A DNA stretch of 33,893 nt from an uncultured Fretibacterium sp. (lineage in GTDB: Bacteria > Synergistota > Synergistia > Synergistales > Aminobacteriaceae), in contig CALGGR010000318.1 of the NCBI GenBank assembly GCA_937915755.1, positions 1-33,893 of the forward strand, read 5' to 3'. The position numbers and the translations under genes are program-made. Positions 5,890 through 15,466 of the stretch are shown piece after piece (position 1 is the stretch's first letter; every line of letters starts with the position of its first letter). Below the pieces are notes generated by a model. The model ran no database searches. It worked only from the letters and a program-made list of their open reading frames with translations, and was not told the DNA's origin.

Positions 5890-7128
5890 CTACTGCGCGC
5901 TGCTCACCGTGATATTCTGAGGCTCAGTACGTACCACCCTGAAATCCCCTGACGCTATCTCCGTCTTCACTGGGAGAGTTACAGGGGTCATAAATATGTT
6001 CGTCATGTCGGCAAACGCTTTCAATCCGGCCTTCTCAGCGTCAAAATTCTCAATCACCGATGGACGGCCTTCAAGCGTAACAGTAACACTCGAAGGCGCA
6101 CATGTCCACTCATGAGGACGCTCTGTCCCGCGAAGTTCAACAGGGATATGGCTTATCATCTTCTCCGCACGAACCTCACTCAGCTGTATGCTCACCCTTG
6201 CAGATGACGTTCCTGTCAACGTTACTCCATCAACTTCCGGCTGTCTAAGCGGCGCGATCATTACGCTGTCCGTGTTCATCATTGAGATTTCGATGACTTC
6301 TGTGTCAACTGCCTCTACCTTCGCAAGATCCTCAGCCTTTCCCTCGATTTGTACGTCCGATGGGTCAGTTGTGATTGACTTCACCTCGTAATCAGGGTCG
6401 GGTCGTCCTGCCAGCCTCGCGTTCACGGGGACTCTCTTTCGCGGCAATCCACGCGCTAAACTTCCGCGAAATCTCACCTGCTCCGGCTCCTTCGTTACTA
6501 TGCCTTCAAAGGGTTCGGACTGATCGATTTTCACTGGAAGAAGATTATCCGCTCCATCCTGAAGTTCCTCTATCGTAGGCATTACCCTGACGCTGCCTAT
6601 CTTAGCCAAGTCGTCCTCTGCTCCCTTTACTCCAACTTCCTTCGGGATTATCTCAACTCCCTCAATGTAATAACCTTCTGGAATATTCTGCGGAAGAACT
6701 GTCTCGACCGTCATCAACCGTGATACTTGACGAACTATGTCCATCGTCGCCTGAGACGGGAAGCATGAGATCAGCATGACGTTATCGGGATATTCTACGT
6801 TGATGTTGACAGTGTATTTCTTTCCGGGAAGCAGATTCCTCGCGTCAACCCAGGCTTTCACCGAATCATAATCAAGCCTCGTCATGGCCTCCTCTGTTGC
6901 ACGTATCTCTATGTCGACCTCTGACAGTTTTCCCCGCAATATCGCTTGTGCATCAAGTCCCCGATATTCCAAAGGAGCAGAGAATTTCCGGTTTATGTAC
7001 TCGCGCTCCTCTATGCCTGTAACGTACAACCACATTCCTACGGCTACCGTTATCGAGATTGCCCACAATACAAGCGGCGAAGTCAATACTTTGTTGAGGT
7101 CAAAATTCTTCAGGGCATGTTTCTTCAT
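5890..7128 (-). CDS. cdaR: YbbR-domain protein, c-di-AMP cyclase regulator
   Basis: This 412-residue membrane-anchored extracytoplasmic protein is of the YbbR/CdaR family, which binds and modulates the diadenylate cyclase CdaA. A single membrane helix lies near the N-terminus (LVLWAISITVAVGMWLYV, about residues 18-35). It is followed by about four YbbR-type beta repeats of 80-90 residues, each with the pattern of a hydrophobic strand and a P-x-x-V-x-(V/I)-x-G stretch (for example PKEVGVKGAEDDLAKI and PSDVQIEGKAEDLAKV). It overlaps the cdaA stop by 4 nt (ATGA), so the two are translationally coupled. It is the last gene of the operon. The symbol is by family and position rather than by identity. 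Confidence 0.88.
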   Translation of the reverse strand: MKKHALKNFDLNKVLTSPLVLWAISITVAVGMWLYVTGIEEREYINRKFSAPLEYRGLDAQAILRGKLSEVDIEIRATEEAMTRLDYDSVKAWVDARNLLPGKKYTVNINVEYPDNVMLISCFPSQATMDIVRQVSRLMTVETVLPQNIPEGYYIEGVEIIPKEVGVKGAEDDLAKIGSVRVMPTIEELQDGADNLLPVKIDQSEPFEGIVTKEPEQVRFRGSLARGLPRKRVPVNARLAGRPDPDYEVKSITTDPSDVQIEGKAEDLAKVEAVDTEVIEISMMNTDSVMIAPLRQPEVDGVTLTGTSSARVSIQLSEVRAEKMISHIPVELRGTERPHEWTCAPSSVTVTLEGRPSVIENFDAEKAGLKAFADMTNIFMTPVTLPVKTEIASGDFRVVRTEPQNITVSSAQ

Positions 7129-7973
7129 TTCACGATACCTCCAGTGTCCTGCTCGGCATTCTTTACCCAGAATATACTGGACAGCGCTTTTGCCCAGGAC
7201 TTCCAGCCTGTTACAACCTGTTCGCCGGCAAAATAGTGCTTCAGGAGGCGTTCGACCTGGAAATCCTTGATGTTCTTAGAGAGGCGGCCCTTCACTGCCA
7301 GTGATATATCACCGCGTTCCTCTGAGACTATTATTACGAGAGCGTCTGAGACTTCGGAGATTCCAAGCGCTGCCCTGTGCCTCGTTCCGTACCATCGCGA
7401 AATCTCCGGAGCATCAGCAAGCGGAAGGTAGCAGCCTCCAGCAACAAGCTCGCGTTTGTTCAGGATTACTGCACCGTCATGAAGAGGGTTGTCCTTCCAG
7501 AATATCGAGATGATCAGTTCCTGAGTTATTCGTGAGTGAAGAGGTATAGCCGTCTCCGTGTAATCACCAAGTCCTACGTCCTGCTGAAACACAAGCAGCG
7601 CCCCGATTTTGTGTGCCTTCAGGTACCCAAGTGCGCCTGTGATGTGATTTACCCTGACTTCGGCTTCGTCCGATGAAAGTCCGCCTTTAATGTAGAATCT
7701 TCCCTTCCCGATTTCTTCGAGCATCTTACGGAGCTCTGGCTGGAATACTATCGGCATTGAGAGCATTAAAGCCAGAAGCGTCGTCTGCAAAAACCACGTC
7801 AGCAAACTCAACCTGAACAGAAACGCTACCCCAAGAAGAATCGTGAGGAAAAATACTCCCTTTATGAGCTGTATTGCCCTGGTTCCGACCAGAAGCACAA
7901 GTATCCTGTAGATTATGAAAGACACTATGGCAATATCAACGAGACTTCGGAAGTTCACGAGATTCACTAACAT
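7125..7973 (-). CDS. cdaA: Diadenylate cyclase CdaA
   Basis: This 282-residue membrane enzyme condenses two ATP into cyclic di-AMP, the messenger controlling potassium and osmotic balance and wall integrity. Three hydrophobic segments occupy residues ~10-75. The DAC domain follows (about 95-235) with catalytic DGA in NPLHDGAVIL (residues 166-168) and GTRHRAA (197-202, including the RHR motif), both intact. The ATG overlaps the pyk stop (TAATG) and the 3' end overlaps cdaR by 4 nt. The usual cdaA-cdaR pairing is kept; the usual third gene glmM is not present, and pyk precedes instead. Confidence 0.95.
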   Translation of the reverse strand: MLVNLVNFRSLVDIAIVSFIIYRILVLLVGTRAIQLIKGVFFLTILLGVAFLFRLSLLTWFLQTTLLALMLSMPIVFQPELRKMLEEIGKGRFYIKGGLSSDEAEVRVNHITGALGYLKAHKIGALLVFQQDVGLGDYTETAIPLHSRITQELIISIFWKDNPLHDGAVILNKRELVAGGCYLPLADAPEISRWYGTRHRAALGISEVSDALVIIVSEERGDISLAVKGRLSKNIKDFQVERLLKHYFAGEQVVTGWKSWAKALSSIFWVKNAEQDTGGIVK

Positions 7974-9742
7974 TAAACCACAAGCCTCACGATCCCGCGA
8001 TATATCAATCCCCTTGTCCCGTCAACCGTAACTGTATCATCGTCCATAAGCGTCGAGAAAGCATCAGCAACTCCCACAACGCACGGAAGGTTATAATCCA
8101 TTGCGAGCGAGTTTCCCTCAGAGAAAAGAAGTCCGCTCTCGAAAAGTACAGCTCCTACTTTGCTCAGGACAGGGCGGTATTCCTCACTTAGCTGACGTAC
8201 AACAAGGATGCAGCCGGGCGTTGCCTTCTCGATTGCTTCCTCCGGGCTTCGGGCAATGCAGACCTTTCCTGAAGCATTCCTGTGTGATAACGGTGTTCCT
8301 GAGAGGAGTATCGTTCCTGTTGTCAGGACCTCGACGACGTTCGTTGAACCCGGGCGGCCTACGGGGACACCTGCTGTAATTACGACCAGCTCACCTTCCG
8401 GCAGCAATCCCTCGCGGACGCACGTTGTTACAGCTTCACGGGCTGCTACGTTAATGTCCGACATCTCCGACAGTCTCACAGGGTGAACACCCCACCACAG
8501 TGCTAACTCCCGCCATGTCTGCTGGGACGGTGTGAGGCCGAGTATTGGGCATTCAGGACGGTGTTTGCTTATCATCTTTGCTGTGAGGCCGGAGCGTGAG
8601 AGCGAGATTATTGCGGGGGCTTTGACCTGCTTGGCGATTAGTACGGCTGCTCCTGAGACTGCATCGGGGACGGGTATACCTTCAAGTTCGAGGGGGTTCT
8701 GCTCGTTGTTCTTGTGGTTGCCCCAAATCTGAAGCTCTTTCTCTGCGCGGTCGACGATCTTCCTCATCGTCGCTACTGCCTGAACCGGGTAATTTCCTGA
8801 CGCTGTTTCACCCGACAACATCACTGCGTCCGTACCGTCAAGAACGGCGTTGCTTACGTCAGAGGCTTCTGCTCTGGTTGGGCGTGGATTGCGTATCATT
8901 GAGTCGAGCATCTGTGTCGCAACGATTACAGCCTTTCCGCGAATACGGCACATCTCGATGATCTTCTTCTGGACTAAAGGAACGTCCTCTGTCGCGATTT
9001 CAACTCCTAAGTCTCCGCGCGCAACCATAACTCCGTCAACAACATCAACGATCTCCGCTATGTTGTCAACTGCCTGACGTGTCTCAATCTTTGCGAGTAT
9101 TTTGATGCTTGAACCGTAAGACTGAGTGAGCCTTCGTACTTCCACGATGTCCTGACGTGTTTTCACGAAAGAGACTGCAAGGTACTCCATTCCGTGCTGA
9201 ATGCCCCACTCAATGTCCTTCTTGTCCTTCTCGGAAAGTGCGGGCATTGTGATGTCAGCTCCGGGAAGGTTAATGCCCTTAGTGTTGCGAAGCGGACCTC
9301 CGACGATAATGCGGCAAGTTACATCATCGCCGTTAACGGACTCAACCTCAAGGTTAAGCGCTCCGTCGTCAATGAAAATGCTCTGGCCGGGCTTGACTTC
9401 CTTTGCGAGGAGCTTGTAGTTCACCCAGATTCTTTCGGGCGTTCCCTCGAATGCCTCATCACATGATGACAGGACTATCTTTTCTCCCTGAGTGAGCGTG
9501 ATTTCGCCGCCGGCCATGTGTCCCGTGCGAATCTCAGGACCTTTTGTGTCGAGAAGCGCGGCTATGGGCTTCTTCACTGAGCGTTCTACACGGCGGATTA
9601 GCTTGAGTTTCTTCTCATGGCCGGAGTAATCTCCGTGAGAGAAATTAAGGCGGGCTACGTTCATTCCAGCCTCAGCCATTGCCTTCAGCGTGTCGAAATT
9701 GTCTGACGCAGGGCCGATTGTGCATACTATTTTTACGAACAT
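7973..9742 (-). CDS. pyk: Pyruvate kinase with C-terminal swivel-like domain
   Basis: This 589-residue cytoplasmic enzyme converts phosphoenolpyruvate and ADP to pyruvate and ATP. The barrel and B domain are complete: KIVCTIGPAS at the start, NFSHGDY, LDTKGPEIRTG, the catalytic KIETRQAV segment, MVARGDLGVEI and the substrate loop MLSGETASGNYPV. After about residue 475 comes an extra domain related to the phosphohistidine (PEP-utilising) swivel domain found in Bacillus-type pyruvate kinases. In it the usual G-G-x-T-S-H-A motif reads SGLLFSEGNSLA, so the His is absent. An AGGGGAG site precedes the ATG. It lies 51 nt after dnaE and overlaps cdaA by TAATG. Confidence 0.95.
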   Translation of the reverse strand: MFVKIVCTIGPASDNFDTLKAMAEAGMNVARLNFSHGDYSGHEKKLKLIRRVERSVKKPIAALLDTKGPEIRTGHMAGGEITLTQGEKIVLSSCDEAFEGTPERIWVNYKLLAKEVKPGQSIFIDDGALNLEVESVNGDDVTCRIIVGGPLRNTKGINLPGADITMPALSEKDKKDIEWGIQHGMEYLAVSFVKTRQDIVEVRRLTQSYGSSIKILAKIETRQAVDNIAEIVDVVDGVMVARGDLGVEIATEDVPLVQKKIIEMCRIRGKAVIVATQMLDSMIRNPRPTRAEASDVSNAVLDGTDAVMLSGETASGNYPVQAVATMRKIVDRAEKELQIWGNHKNNEQNPLELEGIPVPDAVSGAAVLIAKQVKAPAIISLSRSGLTAKMISKHRPECPILGLTPSQQTWRELALWWGVHPVRLSEMSDINVAAREAVTTCVREGLLPEGELVVITAGVPVGRPGSTNVVEVLTTGTILLSGTPLSHRNASGKVCIARSPEEAIEKATPGCILVVRQLSEEYRPVLSKVGAVLFESGLLFSEGNSLAMDYNLPCVVGVADAFSTLMDDDTVTVDGTRGLIYRGIVRLVV

Positions 9743-9793
9743 GATTTCTCTTTCTCCCCTCTCAAAATGCGGTGATTAAATTATACAGTCTTT

Positions 9794-12700
9794 CTAAGCC
9801 GCCCCGCAATGAACCGAAAAGCTACCCGACGGCATTACCTTTGACAGCGAATCATTCAGCCTCTCTGCGTCAATATTGCAGCCTCCAAGATATACGCAGA
9901 AAGTCTCACCCTCGCCTTTAAGTTCGAGGATTACACGCGAATTTCCCTTGCTGCCATTGAGAGCCGCGACAAATCGCTTCAAGTTCATGTTGCGGCATTC
10001 CTCAGCGTCAACACTAAGAGTGATGTAACGCTTGGCCTTAGCGTTAAGGTCTTCGGGAGAAATTATCTTGTCCGGCAAAAACTGCCCCCTGTCGTCAAGC
10101 TTTCCCTCGATTACACATGCCTCGCCGACGGTGAGCGTACCCTTCAAACTCTCCCACATCTTTGGGAATATTACAACGTCAATGCTTCCCTCCGTGTCCT
10201 CAAGCTGAAGACTGCACATGTTCGCGCCCTTCTTGGTGGTCTTCTCCTTCAGGGACGCTATGATTCCGCCGACACATGGCTTAAGGTTCTCGCTCTTCCA
10301 GCCGTTGAGATCCATAATCTTGCAGTTCGTGTATGGCGACAGCTCCTCCTGATGCGTCTCGTAGGGGTGGCCGGAAATGTACATTCCCGTAACCTGCTTC
10401 TCGTAATCCAGCTTGGTGTGTTCGTCAAATTCCGGGACTTCCGGGATTTCTGGCTCGGCTGAAACTGCATCGTCGTCCCCGCCGTCGTCAAGCTCAAATA
10501 ATCCGAGCTGGCTGGTCTTCTTCTCGGCATTGACGCTCTGTATTGCCTCAAGGTATTTTGGGAGCGCGTTCAAGAGCATTGCTCTGTTCTTGTGAATTTC
10601 GTCAAAAGCTCCGGCCTTTATCAGGTTCTCGAAGACTGTCTTGTTCATAAGGCTCATGTCAACACGCTTCATGAAGTCCCACAATGATGTGAACTTCCCG
10701 TTCTTGCGTTCGTTCAATATCATCATTACGGTGTTATGCCCCATTCTTGCTACTGCTCCAAGCCCGAAACGTATAACCTCGCCGACAGCCGTGAAATTTT
10801 CCATTGATGAGTTTATATCGGGCGGAAGTACCTGTATTCCGCTCTGCCTGACTTCAAGGACGTAATGCCCAAGTACTTCACGTTTTGCCTTCATCTGGCT
10901 CGAAAGATACGCGGCCATGTATTCCGTTGGGTAATGAGCCTTGAGCCACGCTGTATCGTATGTTATGAGGGCATATGCCGCACTGTGAGACTTGTTGAAG
11001 CCGTAGCCAGCGAATTTCTCAATGTTGTCGAAGATTGAGGACGCTTTTTCGGGGTCAATGTCCTTCTCTTTCGCGCCTGAAAGGAATTTCGCACGCTGTT
11101 CCTGCATAACCTCGACCTTCTTCTTGCCCATTGCACGCCGCAATAAGTCAGCTTCACCGAGAGTGTAGCCTGCAAGGACTGAGGCACACTGCATTACCTG
11201 CTCCTGATAGAGAATGACGCCGTATGTCTCTTTAAGCACCGGCTCAAGCAAAGGGTGAGGATATTCGGGCTTTGAACGGCCATGCTTGCAGTCGATGTAC
11301 TGGTCAACCATTCCTGAATCCAACGGGCCGGGACGATACATTGCCAGTGCCGCAACTAAATCCTCGAAGCAGTCTGCCTTCAGCTTCCGAAGCATTGCCC
11401 TGAAACCGTCCGCTTCAAGCTGGAATACTCCCATAGTGTCAGCCTCGCTTATGAGCTTGAAAGTTTCTTCATCGTTTACTTCATCGTTCACCTTGTTCAT
11501 GTCAGGGAGCGGCTTTTTGTTAGCCTTAATATTTTCGAGAGCCTCCTCAATTATTGAGAGAGTTGAAAGCCCAAGAAAGTCCATCTTCACAAGCCCAAGC
11601 TCCTCAATCTCGCCCATAGTGAACTGCGTAACAACCTGCTCTGTCTCACCTTCCCCCAATCTCTTAACGGGGACTACATCAGTAACAGGCACGGGAGTAA
11701 TAACGACGCCTGCAGCATGTTGAGAGGCATGTCGCGCAAGTCCCTCAATGTTTCCGGCTTTGTCGATTATGTTGCGCTTTACGGGGTCTGAATCGTACTC
11801 TGATTTCAGGTCGGGAGTGTCTTCAAGTGCCTGAGATAAGCTCTTGCACATCGGCGGGATTAACTTGGCTGTGTTATTCATGATAGAGTAATCAATTCCT
11901 AGAGCGCGTCCAACGTCTTTCACTGACTGACGGCCCTTCATTCGCCCGAACGTTATAATCTGCGCAACATGATCTGAGCCGTAATAGTCCGATATATACT
12001 TCAGCAATTCCTCGCGGCCTTTGTCGGAAACGTCAGTGTCAATATCGGGCATCGAGATCCTTTCGGGGTTGAGGAAACGTTCAAAGAGAAGGTTGTAACG
12101 CAATGGATCAAGCTCCGTGATTTTGAGCGACCATGCGACGAGGCTTCCTGCGGCTGAACCACGACCCGGCCCGATTGGAATGTTCCGTGATTTTGCTGCC
12201 TGAATTATTCCCGACACTATGAGAAAGTATGAGCTGAATCCCATCTGCGTAATCACATTAAGCTCAAGCTCAAGACGCTTCATGTATTCATCAGGTATCC
12301 CGGTGCCTCTTGCCTCGAATATCAACTTCAAGCCATCGTGAGCCCTTTTTCTGAGTTCATCATCGGGTGTCATTCCGTCTCCTAGATTCGTTTCCGGGAG
12401 GAGGTACTTTCTGTGTTCGGGAATGATTTTCACGTTGCAGCGTTCGGCAATCTCTACTGTGTTGGTGAGAGCGTCAGGGATTGTGTCGCCGAATTTCTCG
12501 TACATCTCCTCTGGACTCATCAGGTAGAACTCGTTGCGGTCAAACCCGAAAGCGTCGTCCGTTGGGTCAGCGTGAGTGTTAATGCGGAGCAGTATCTTGT
12601 GCCAGTCATAATCCTCGCGGTTAAGATAGTGTGAGTCGCAAGTTGCTATCATGGGAATGCCTGTCTTGCGTGAAATTTCGACTATAGCCTCGTTGACTTT

Positions 12701-13246
12701 CTTTTGCTCGTCGAGGGTATTGGGCATTACTTCGAGGAAGAAGTTTCCGCGTCCCATAGTTCCGTCGTAATATTCAGCAAGTTCGATTGCACCTTCAATG
12801 TCGCCGGATAGAATCTTCTGGGGGATCTCTCCCGCCAAACATGCTGACGACGCTATGATTCCCTCGTGGTATTCCTCAAGGAACTTATGCTCGATTCGCG
12901 GCTTGTACCAGAAGCCGTTTGTGTTTGCGATTGAGATGAGCTTCATGAGATTGTGCCAGCCTGTCATGTTTTCGGCGAGGAGAATGAGGTGATTAGCACG
13001 CTTGTTCTTCCTGTCTGAAATCCCAGAGGGGGCAACGTACGTCTCACAGCCTATTACAGGCTTCACACCCTGAGCCAGGCAGTTCTTGTAGAACTCAACA
13101 GCTCCGTATAAAACTCCGTGATCCGTTATTGCTACGGCCTTAGTGTCCCAGCCGGAAACTTTCCTGGCTAAGTCCTTAGTTCGTATTGCCCCGTCAAGAA
13201 GGCTGTACTCCGTGTGAACGTGAAGATGTACAAAGTCCATACTCAT
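9794..13246 (-). CDS. dnaE: DNA polymerase III alpha subunit DnaE
   Basis: This 1150-residue replicative polymerase (DnaE1 type) starts with a PHP domain (MDFVHLHVHTEYSLLDGA) whose His/Asp metal-ligand pattern looks kept (AITDHGVLYGAVEF, CDSHYLN), so a metal-dependent PHP activity is possible. The polymerase core has the catalytic Asp cluster PDIDTDVSD and VKMDFLGL, GPGRGSAAGS and SHSAAYALITY. Near the C-terminus QLGLFELDD is a good beta-clamp-binding motif, followed by an OB-fold (ANMCSLQLEDTEGSIDVVIFP). The ATG directly follows the dnaX TAA (TAAATG), with a GGAG upstream. Clustering with dnaX couples two holoenzyme subunits. Confidence 0.97.
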   Translation of the reverse strand: MSMDFVHLHVHTEYSLLDGAIRTKDLARKVSGWDTKAVAITDHGVLYGAVEFYKNCLAQGVKPVIGCETYVAPSGISDRKNKRANHLILLAENMTGWHNLMKLISIANTNGFWYKPRIEHKFLEEYHEGIIASSACLAGEIPQKILSGDIEGAIELAEYYDGTMGRGNFFLEVMPNTLDEQKKVNEAIVEISRKTGIPMIATCDSHYLNREDYDWHKILLRINTHADPTDDAFGFDRNEFYLMSPEEMYEKFGDTIPDALTNTVEIAERCNVKIIPEHRKYLLPETNLGDGMTPDDELRKRAHDGLKLIFEARGTGIPDEYMKRLELELNVITQMGFSSYFLIVSGIIQAAKSRNIPIGPGRGSAAGSLVAWSLKITELDPLRYNLLFERFLNPERISMPDIDTDVSDKGREELLKYISDYYGSDHVAQIITFGRMKGRQSVKDVGRALGIDYSIMNNTAKLIPPMCKSLSQALEDTPDLKSEYDSDPVKRNIIDKAGNIEGLARHASQHAAGVVITPVPVTDVVPVKRLGEGETEQVVTQFTMGEIEELGLVKMDFLGLSTLSIIEEALENIKANKKPLPDMNKVNDEVNDEETFKLISEADTMGVFQLEADGFRAMLRKLKADCFEDLVAALAMYRPGPLDSGMVDQYIDCKHGRSKPEYPHPLLEPVLKETYGVILYQEQVMQCASVLAGYTLGEADLLRRAMGKKKVEVMQEQRAKFLSGAKEKDIDPEKASSIFDNIEKFAGYGFNKSHSAAYALITYDTAWLKAHYPTEYMAAYLSSQMKAKREVLGHYVLEVRQSGIQVLPPDINSSMENFTAVGEVIRFGLGAVARMGHNTVMMILNERKNGKFTSLWDFMKRVDMSLMNKTVFENLIKAGAFDEIHKNRAMLLNALPKYLEAIQSVNAEKKTSQLGLFELDDGGDDDAVSAEPEIPEVPEFDEHTKLDYEKQVTGMYISGHPYETHQEELSPYTNCKIMDLNGWKSENLKPCVGGIIASLKEKTTKKGANMCSLQLEDTEGSIDVVIFPKMWESLKGTLTVGEACVIEGKLDDRGQFLPDKIISPEDLNAKAKRYITLSVDAEECRNMNLKRFVAALNGSKGNSRVILELKGEGETFCVYLGGCNIDAERLNDSLSKVMPSGSFSVHCGAA

Positions 13247-14926
13247 TTATTCCGCGTCTCCTTCCGTTATATCGTTGTCGCTGTCAGTGTCAGTGTCTTC
13301 GCTTTCCATCTGCCTGTGCAAAATTACCTCAGGGTTAAGCCCCATAGCGCTGAGTCCGCGAATAAAATCCCCGAATGATGAGTTTGGTGATTGCGCTGAC
13401 TGCACTGGCTTTTCATCGGGTACTGGTATGTTGAAGTCAATGTTTTTCGCTGGCTCTTTGACAGGAATTTTCATTTCCGGCTTCGCAGTCGGCTTTCGGG
13501 GGCAGGGGTATTCAGCTGTACCGTAACGCAGAACAACGCTCTTATATTTCCCAAAAATCTCAGAAATTTCAGCAGCATTGCGATCCACTTTCATGACGGT
13601 GAAATTGTAACGATGTGCCATGTCGAGAACCAGATCATTCCCTCGAACCATAGGCCTCGAATCATACAACGCGCACCATAAGGCAAAATTCTTCTCATGT
13701 GCAAGCGTCAAAATCTCCTCTTTCAGCGCAGGGTCTTCCTTAACCTCAATGGGTGCTTGGGGTGCTTGAACTGTGGGTGTTGTAATAATTGGAAGTTCAT
13801 CTCGCATTGGGACACTAGGGACTACCTTCTCAGTCTCAGGAATGAATGAAAGCCGGTTATCCTCAACGCTCAACATGAACATTCCGAGAAGAATATCCGT
13901 CCTTATTCCCATGCGGGCCTCGCCAAGTATTCTCAGTGTCGAACGCATAAGCCTGTGAATTTCCGCTGGTTTCCATTGAGATGCTTCGCTGACGAGAAAG
14001 TTCTTCTCCTGCTCCGATAATCCCAAGCTGTCCGCAGCATTCCTCCATTTTGAGACAACGAGCAAATCCCTAAGTATCGCGAAGATTTCCTCAAGAACTC
14101 TAACCCCCGAAGCTCCTGCGTCGAACATTGCTTTCAAACCAGTATAAGCATTCTCAGGATTTTCCCTCAATCCCGTAATCCAGCGTTCAAATGACGGTCT
14201 GCTTCCAGCCCCGCAAACTGCCTCAACGTTCTCAAGCGTAACATTCCCCGACGCTATGACCTGTTCAAGCAACGAAAGCGCGTCCCTCAATGCACCGTCA
14301 GCCTGCCTCGAAATTTCACGCAATGCCTCAGCCTCAGCAGCGATGTTCTCGTTCTTGCAGACATAATCGAGACGCGAATATATGTCATCGGGTGTTATGC
14401 TCCTGAACGGGATATGCTGGCATCGTGAGCGTATTGTAACGGGGACTTTATGGGGCTCTGTTGTGGCCATGATGAAAATTACGTGTTCGGGAGGTTCTTC
14501 GAGAGTCTTCAATAAAGCATTGAAAGCTCCCTGCGATAACATATGAACTTCATCAATGATATAAATTTTGTAACGTGAATTGAAAGGCGATAATGCTACG
14601 TTCTCCTTAAGGCCTCGAATATTATCGACACCATTGTTGGAAGCTCCGTCAATTTCGATGACATCAAGCGATTCTCCGGCTGTAATTTCCTGACAGTTTC
14701 GGCATTTTCCGCAAGGCTCAAATCCATCACGCTCAAGACAGTTGAGGGCTTTTGCAAAAATTCTGGCGGCTGAAGTTTTACCGCAGCCCCTTGAACCTGA
14801 GAATAAATACGCATGACCTGCACGGCCCCGCAAAATGGAGTTAGTGAGAACGTCGACGGCTGGCTTCTGTCCAATTACATCAGAAAAACTTTGAGGTCGG
14901 TATTTTCTGTAAAGGGAAACGCTCAT
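13247..14926 (-). CDS. dnaX: DNA polymerase III gamma/tau subunit DnaX
   Basis: This is the clamp-loader ATPase of about 559 residues. The AAA+ region has SVSLYRKYRPQSF, Walker A in GSRGCGKTSAARIF, the four-Cys zinc module (C-CGKCRNC), Walker B IYIIDEVHML, LLKTLEEPPEHVIF, and sensor residues in TTEPHKVPVTIRSRCQ. The C-terminal third is divergent, Pro-rich and acidic, as in tau. The ATG at 14926 has AGGAGG 8 nt upstream and is preferred to the in-frame TTG at 14932. I saw no obvious A-rich slippery heptamer for a gamma form. First gene of the dnaX-dnaE-pyk-cdaA-cdaR operon, divergent from the 141-aa gene. Confidence 0.96.
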   Translation of the reverse strand: MSVSLYRKYRPQSFSDVIGQKPAVDVLTNSILRGRAGHAYLFSGSRGCGKTSAARIFAKALNCLERDGFEPCGKCRNCQEITAGESLDVIEIDGASNNGVDNIRGLKENVALSPFNSRYKIYIIDEVHMLSQGAFNALLKTLEEPPEHVIFIMATTEPHKVPVTIRSRCQHIPFRSITPDDIYSRLDYVCKNENIAAEAEALREISRQADGALRDALSLLEQVIASGNVTLENVEAVCGAGSRPSFERWITGLRENPENAYTGLKAMFDAGASGVRVLEEIFAILRDLLVVSKWRNAADSLGLSEQEKNFLVSEASQWKPAEIHRLMRSTLRILGEARMGIRTDILLGMFMLSVEDNRLSFIPETEKVVPSVPMRDELPIITTPTVQAPQAPIEVKEDPALKEEILTLAHEKNFALWCALYDSRPMVRGNDLVLDMAHRYNFTVMKVDRNAAEISEIFGKYKSVVLRYGTAEYPCPRKPTAKPEMKIPVKEPAKNIDFNIPVPDEKPVQSAQSPNSSFGDFIRGLSAMGLNPEVILHRQMESEDTDTDSDNDITEGDAE

Positions 14927-14964
14927 TATCAAGGCCTCCTATAAAATATGAAGATAAGTTTACC

Positions 14965-14994
14965 ACGACAAAAAATCGCTTCTTGTGCTAGAAT
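14965..14994 (+). promoter_or_regulatory. Putative extended -10 promoter
   Basis: TGC followed directly by TAGAAT (14989-14994) forms an extended -10. ACGACA at 14965-14970 is a partial -35 with an 18-bp spacer. It lies 45 nt before the 141-aa gene on the plus strand, inside the 112-nt divergent intergenic region. On the other strand TTGTCG and TATTTT are 17 bp apart here, but that -10 would sit too close to the dnaX ribosome site. Confidence 0.4.
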
Positions 14995-15038
14995 GGCAAA
15001 AATAAATTTTACATAGAATAGAAAGGATAAAGATTAAC

Positions 15039-15464
15039 ATGGCTATGCAGATTGGGCTTGATGAACTTCTCGGAATGCTTGTATCCCGCGTTGAGGATAT
15101 GGCTGTCGACAACGAGAACCAGAAGAGCCGCTTCAACGTAATGTTCCGAATGCTCTACAGGAAGGGACTGTTCAACAGTGATGATGCTCTCGAGGCAATT
15201 CGTGAGGAGAACAGGATACTCCTTGAGCTCGGAATGATAAAGTCAATGCCAGATGAGAAAACCCTCAAAGCCGCTGCCGATAATCTCATGCTCTGGATTA
15301 AGGGCGATACAAATGAGATTAAGCGTTCAATCGAAGATTTGCAGAAGCGCATCAAAGAGGCCGAAGAAAAACAGAGCAAGCCCCGAATAGAGACAGCCCC
15401 TGCCGGAGTACTGAATGAGCTTGACCGAATGGGTGGGAAAAATGGGAAGAAGTTGATCATATAG
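15039..15464 (+). CDS. 141-aa coiled-coil protein, unknown function
   Basis: This is a soluble, charged, predominantly helical protein. Residues ~1-60 form a compact helical segment (LDELLGMLVSRVED, FNVMFRMLYRKGLF). Residues ~85-120 are a probable coiled coil (EIKRSIEDLQKRIKEAEEK), followed by a flexible basic C-terminus. I do not recognise a family. It has its own promoter-like sequence and an AAAGGA ribosome site, and ends 2 nt before the nucleotide-sugar dehydratase ATG, so it is likely co-transcribed with the polysaccharide genes. Codon use resembles neighbours. A role in assembling or regulating surface polysaccharide is an inference from position only. Confidence 0.75.
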   Translation: MAMQIGLDELLGMLVSRVEDMAVDNENQKSRFNVMFRMLYRKGLFNSDDALEAIREENRILLELGMIKSMPDEKTLKAAADNLMLWIKGDTNEIKRSIEDLQKRIKEAEEKQSKPRIETAPAGVLNELDRMGGKNGKKLII

Positions 15465-15466
15465 CT

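Noticed and set aside
13247..14926. Programmed frameshift in dnaX making a gamma form
   Set aside because: No A-rich slippery heptamer with downstream stem was noticed in the minus-strand sequence.
14943..14975. Minus-strand TTGTCG/TATTTT promoter for dnaX
   Set aside because: The 17-bp spacing is good, but the start point would fall within the ribosome-binding site, leaving almost no leader.
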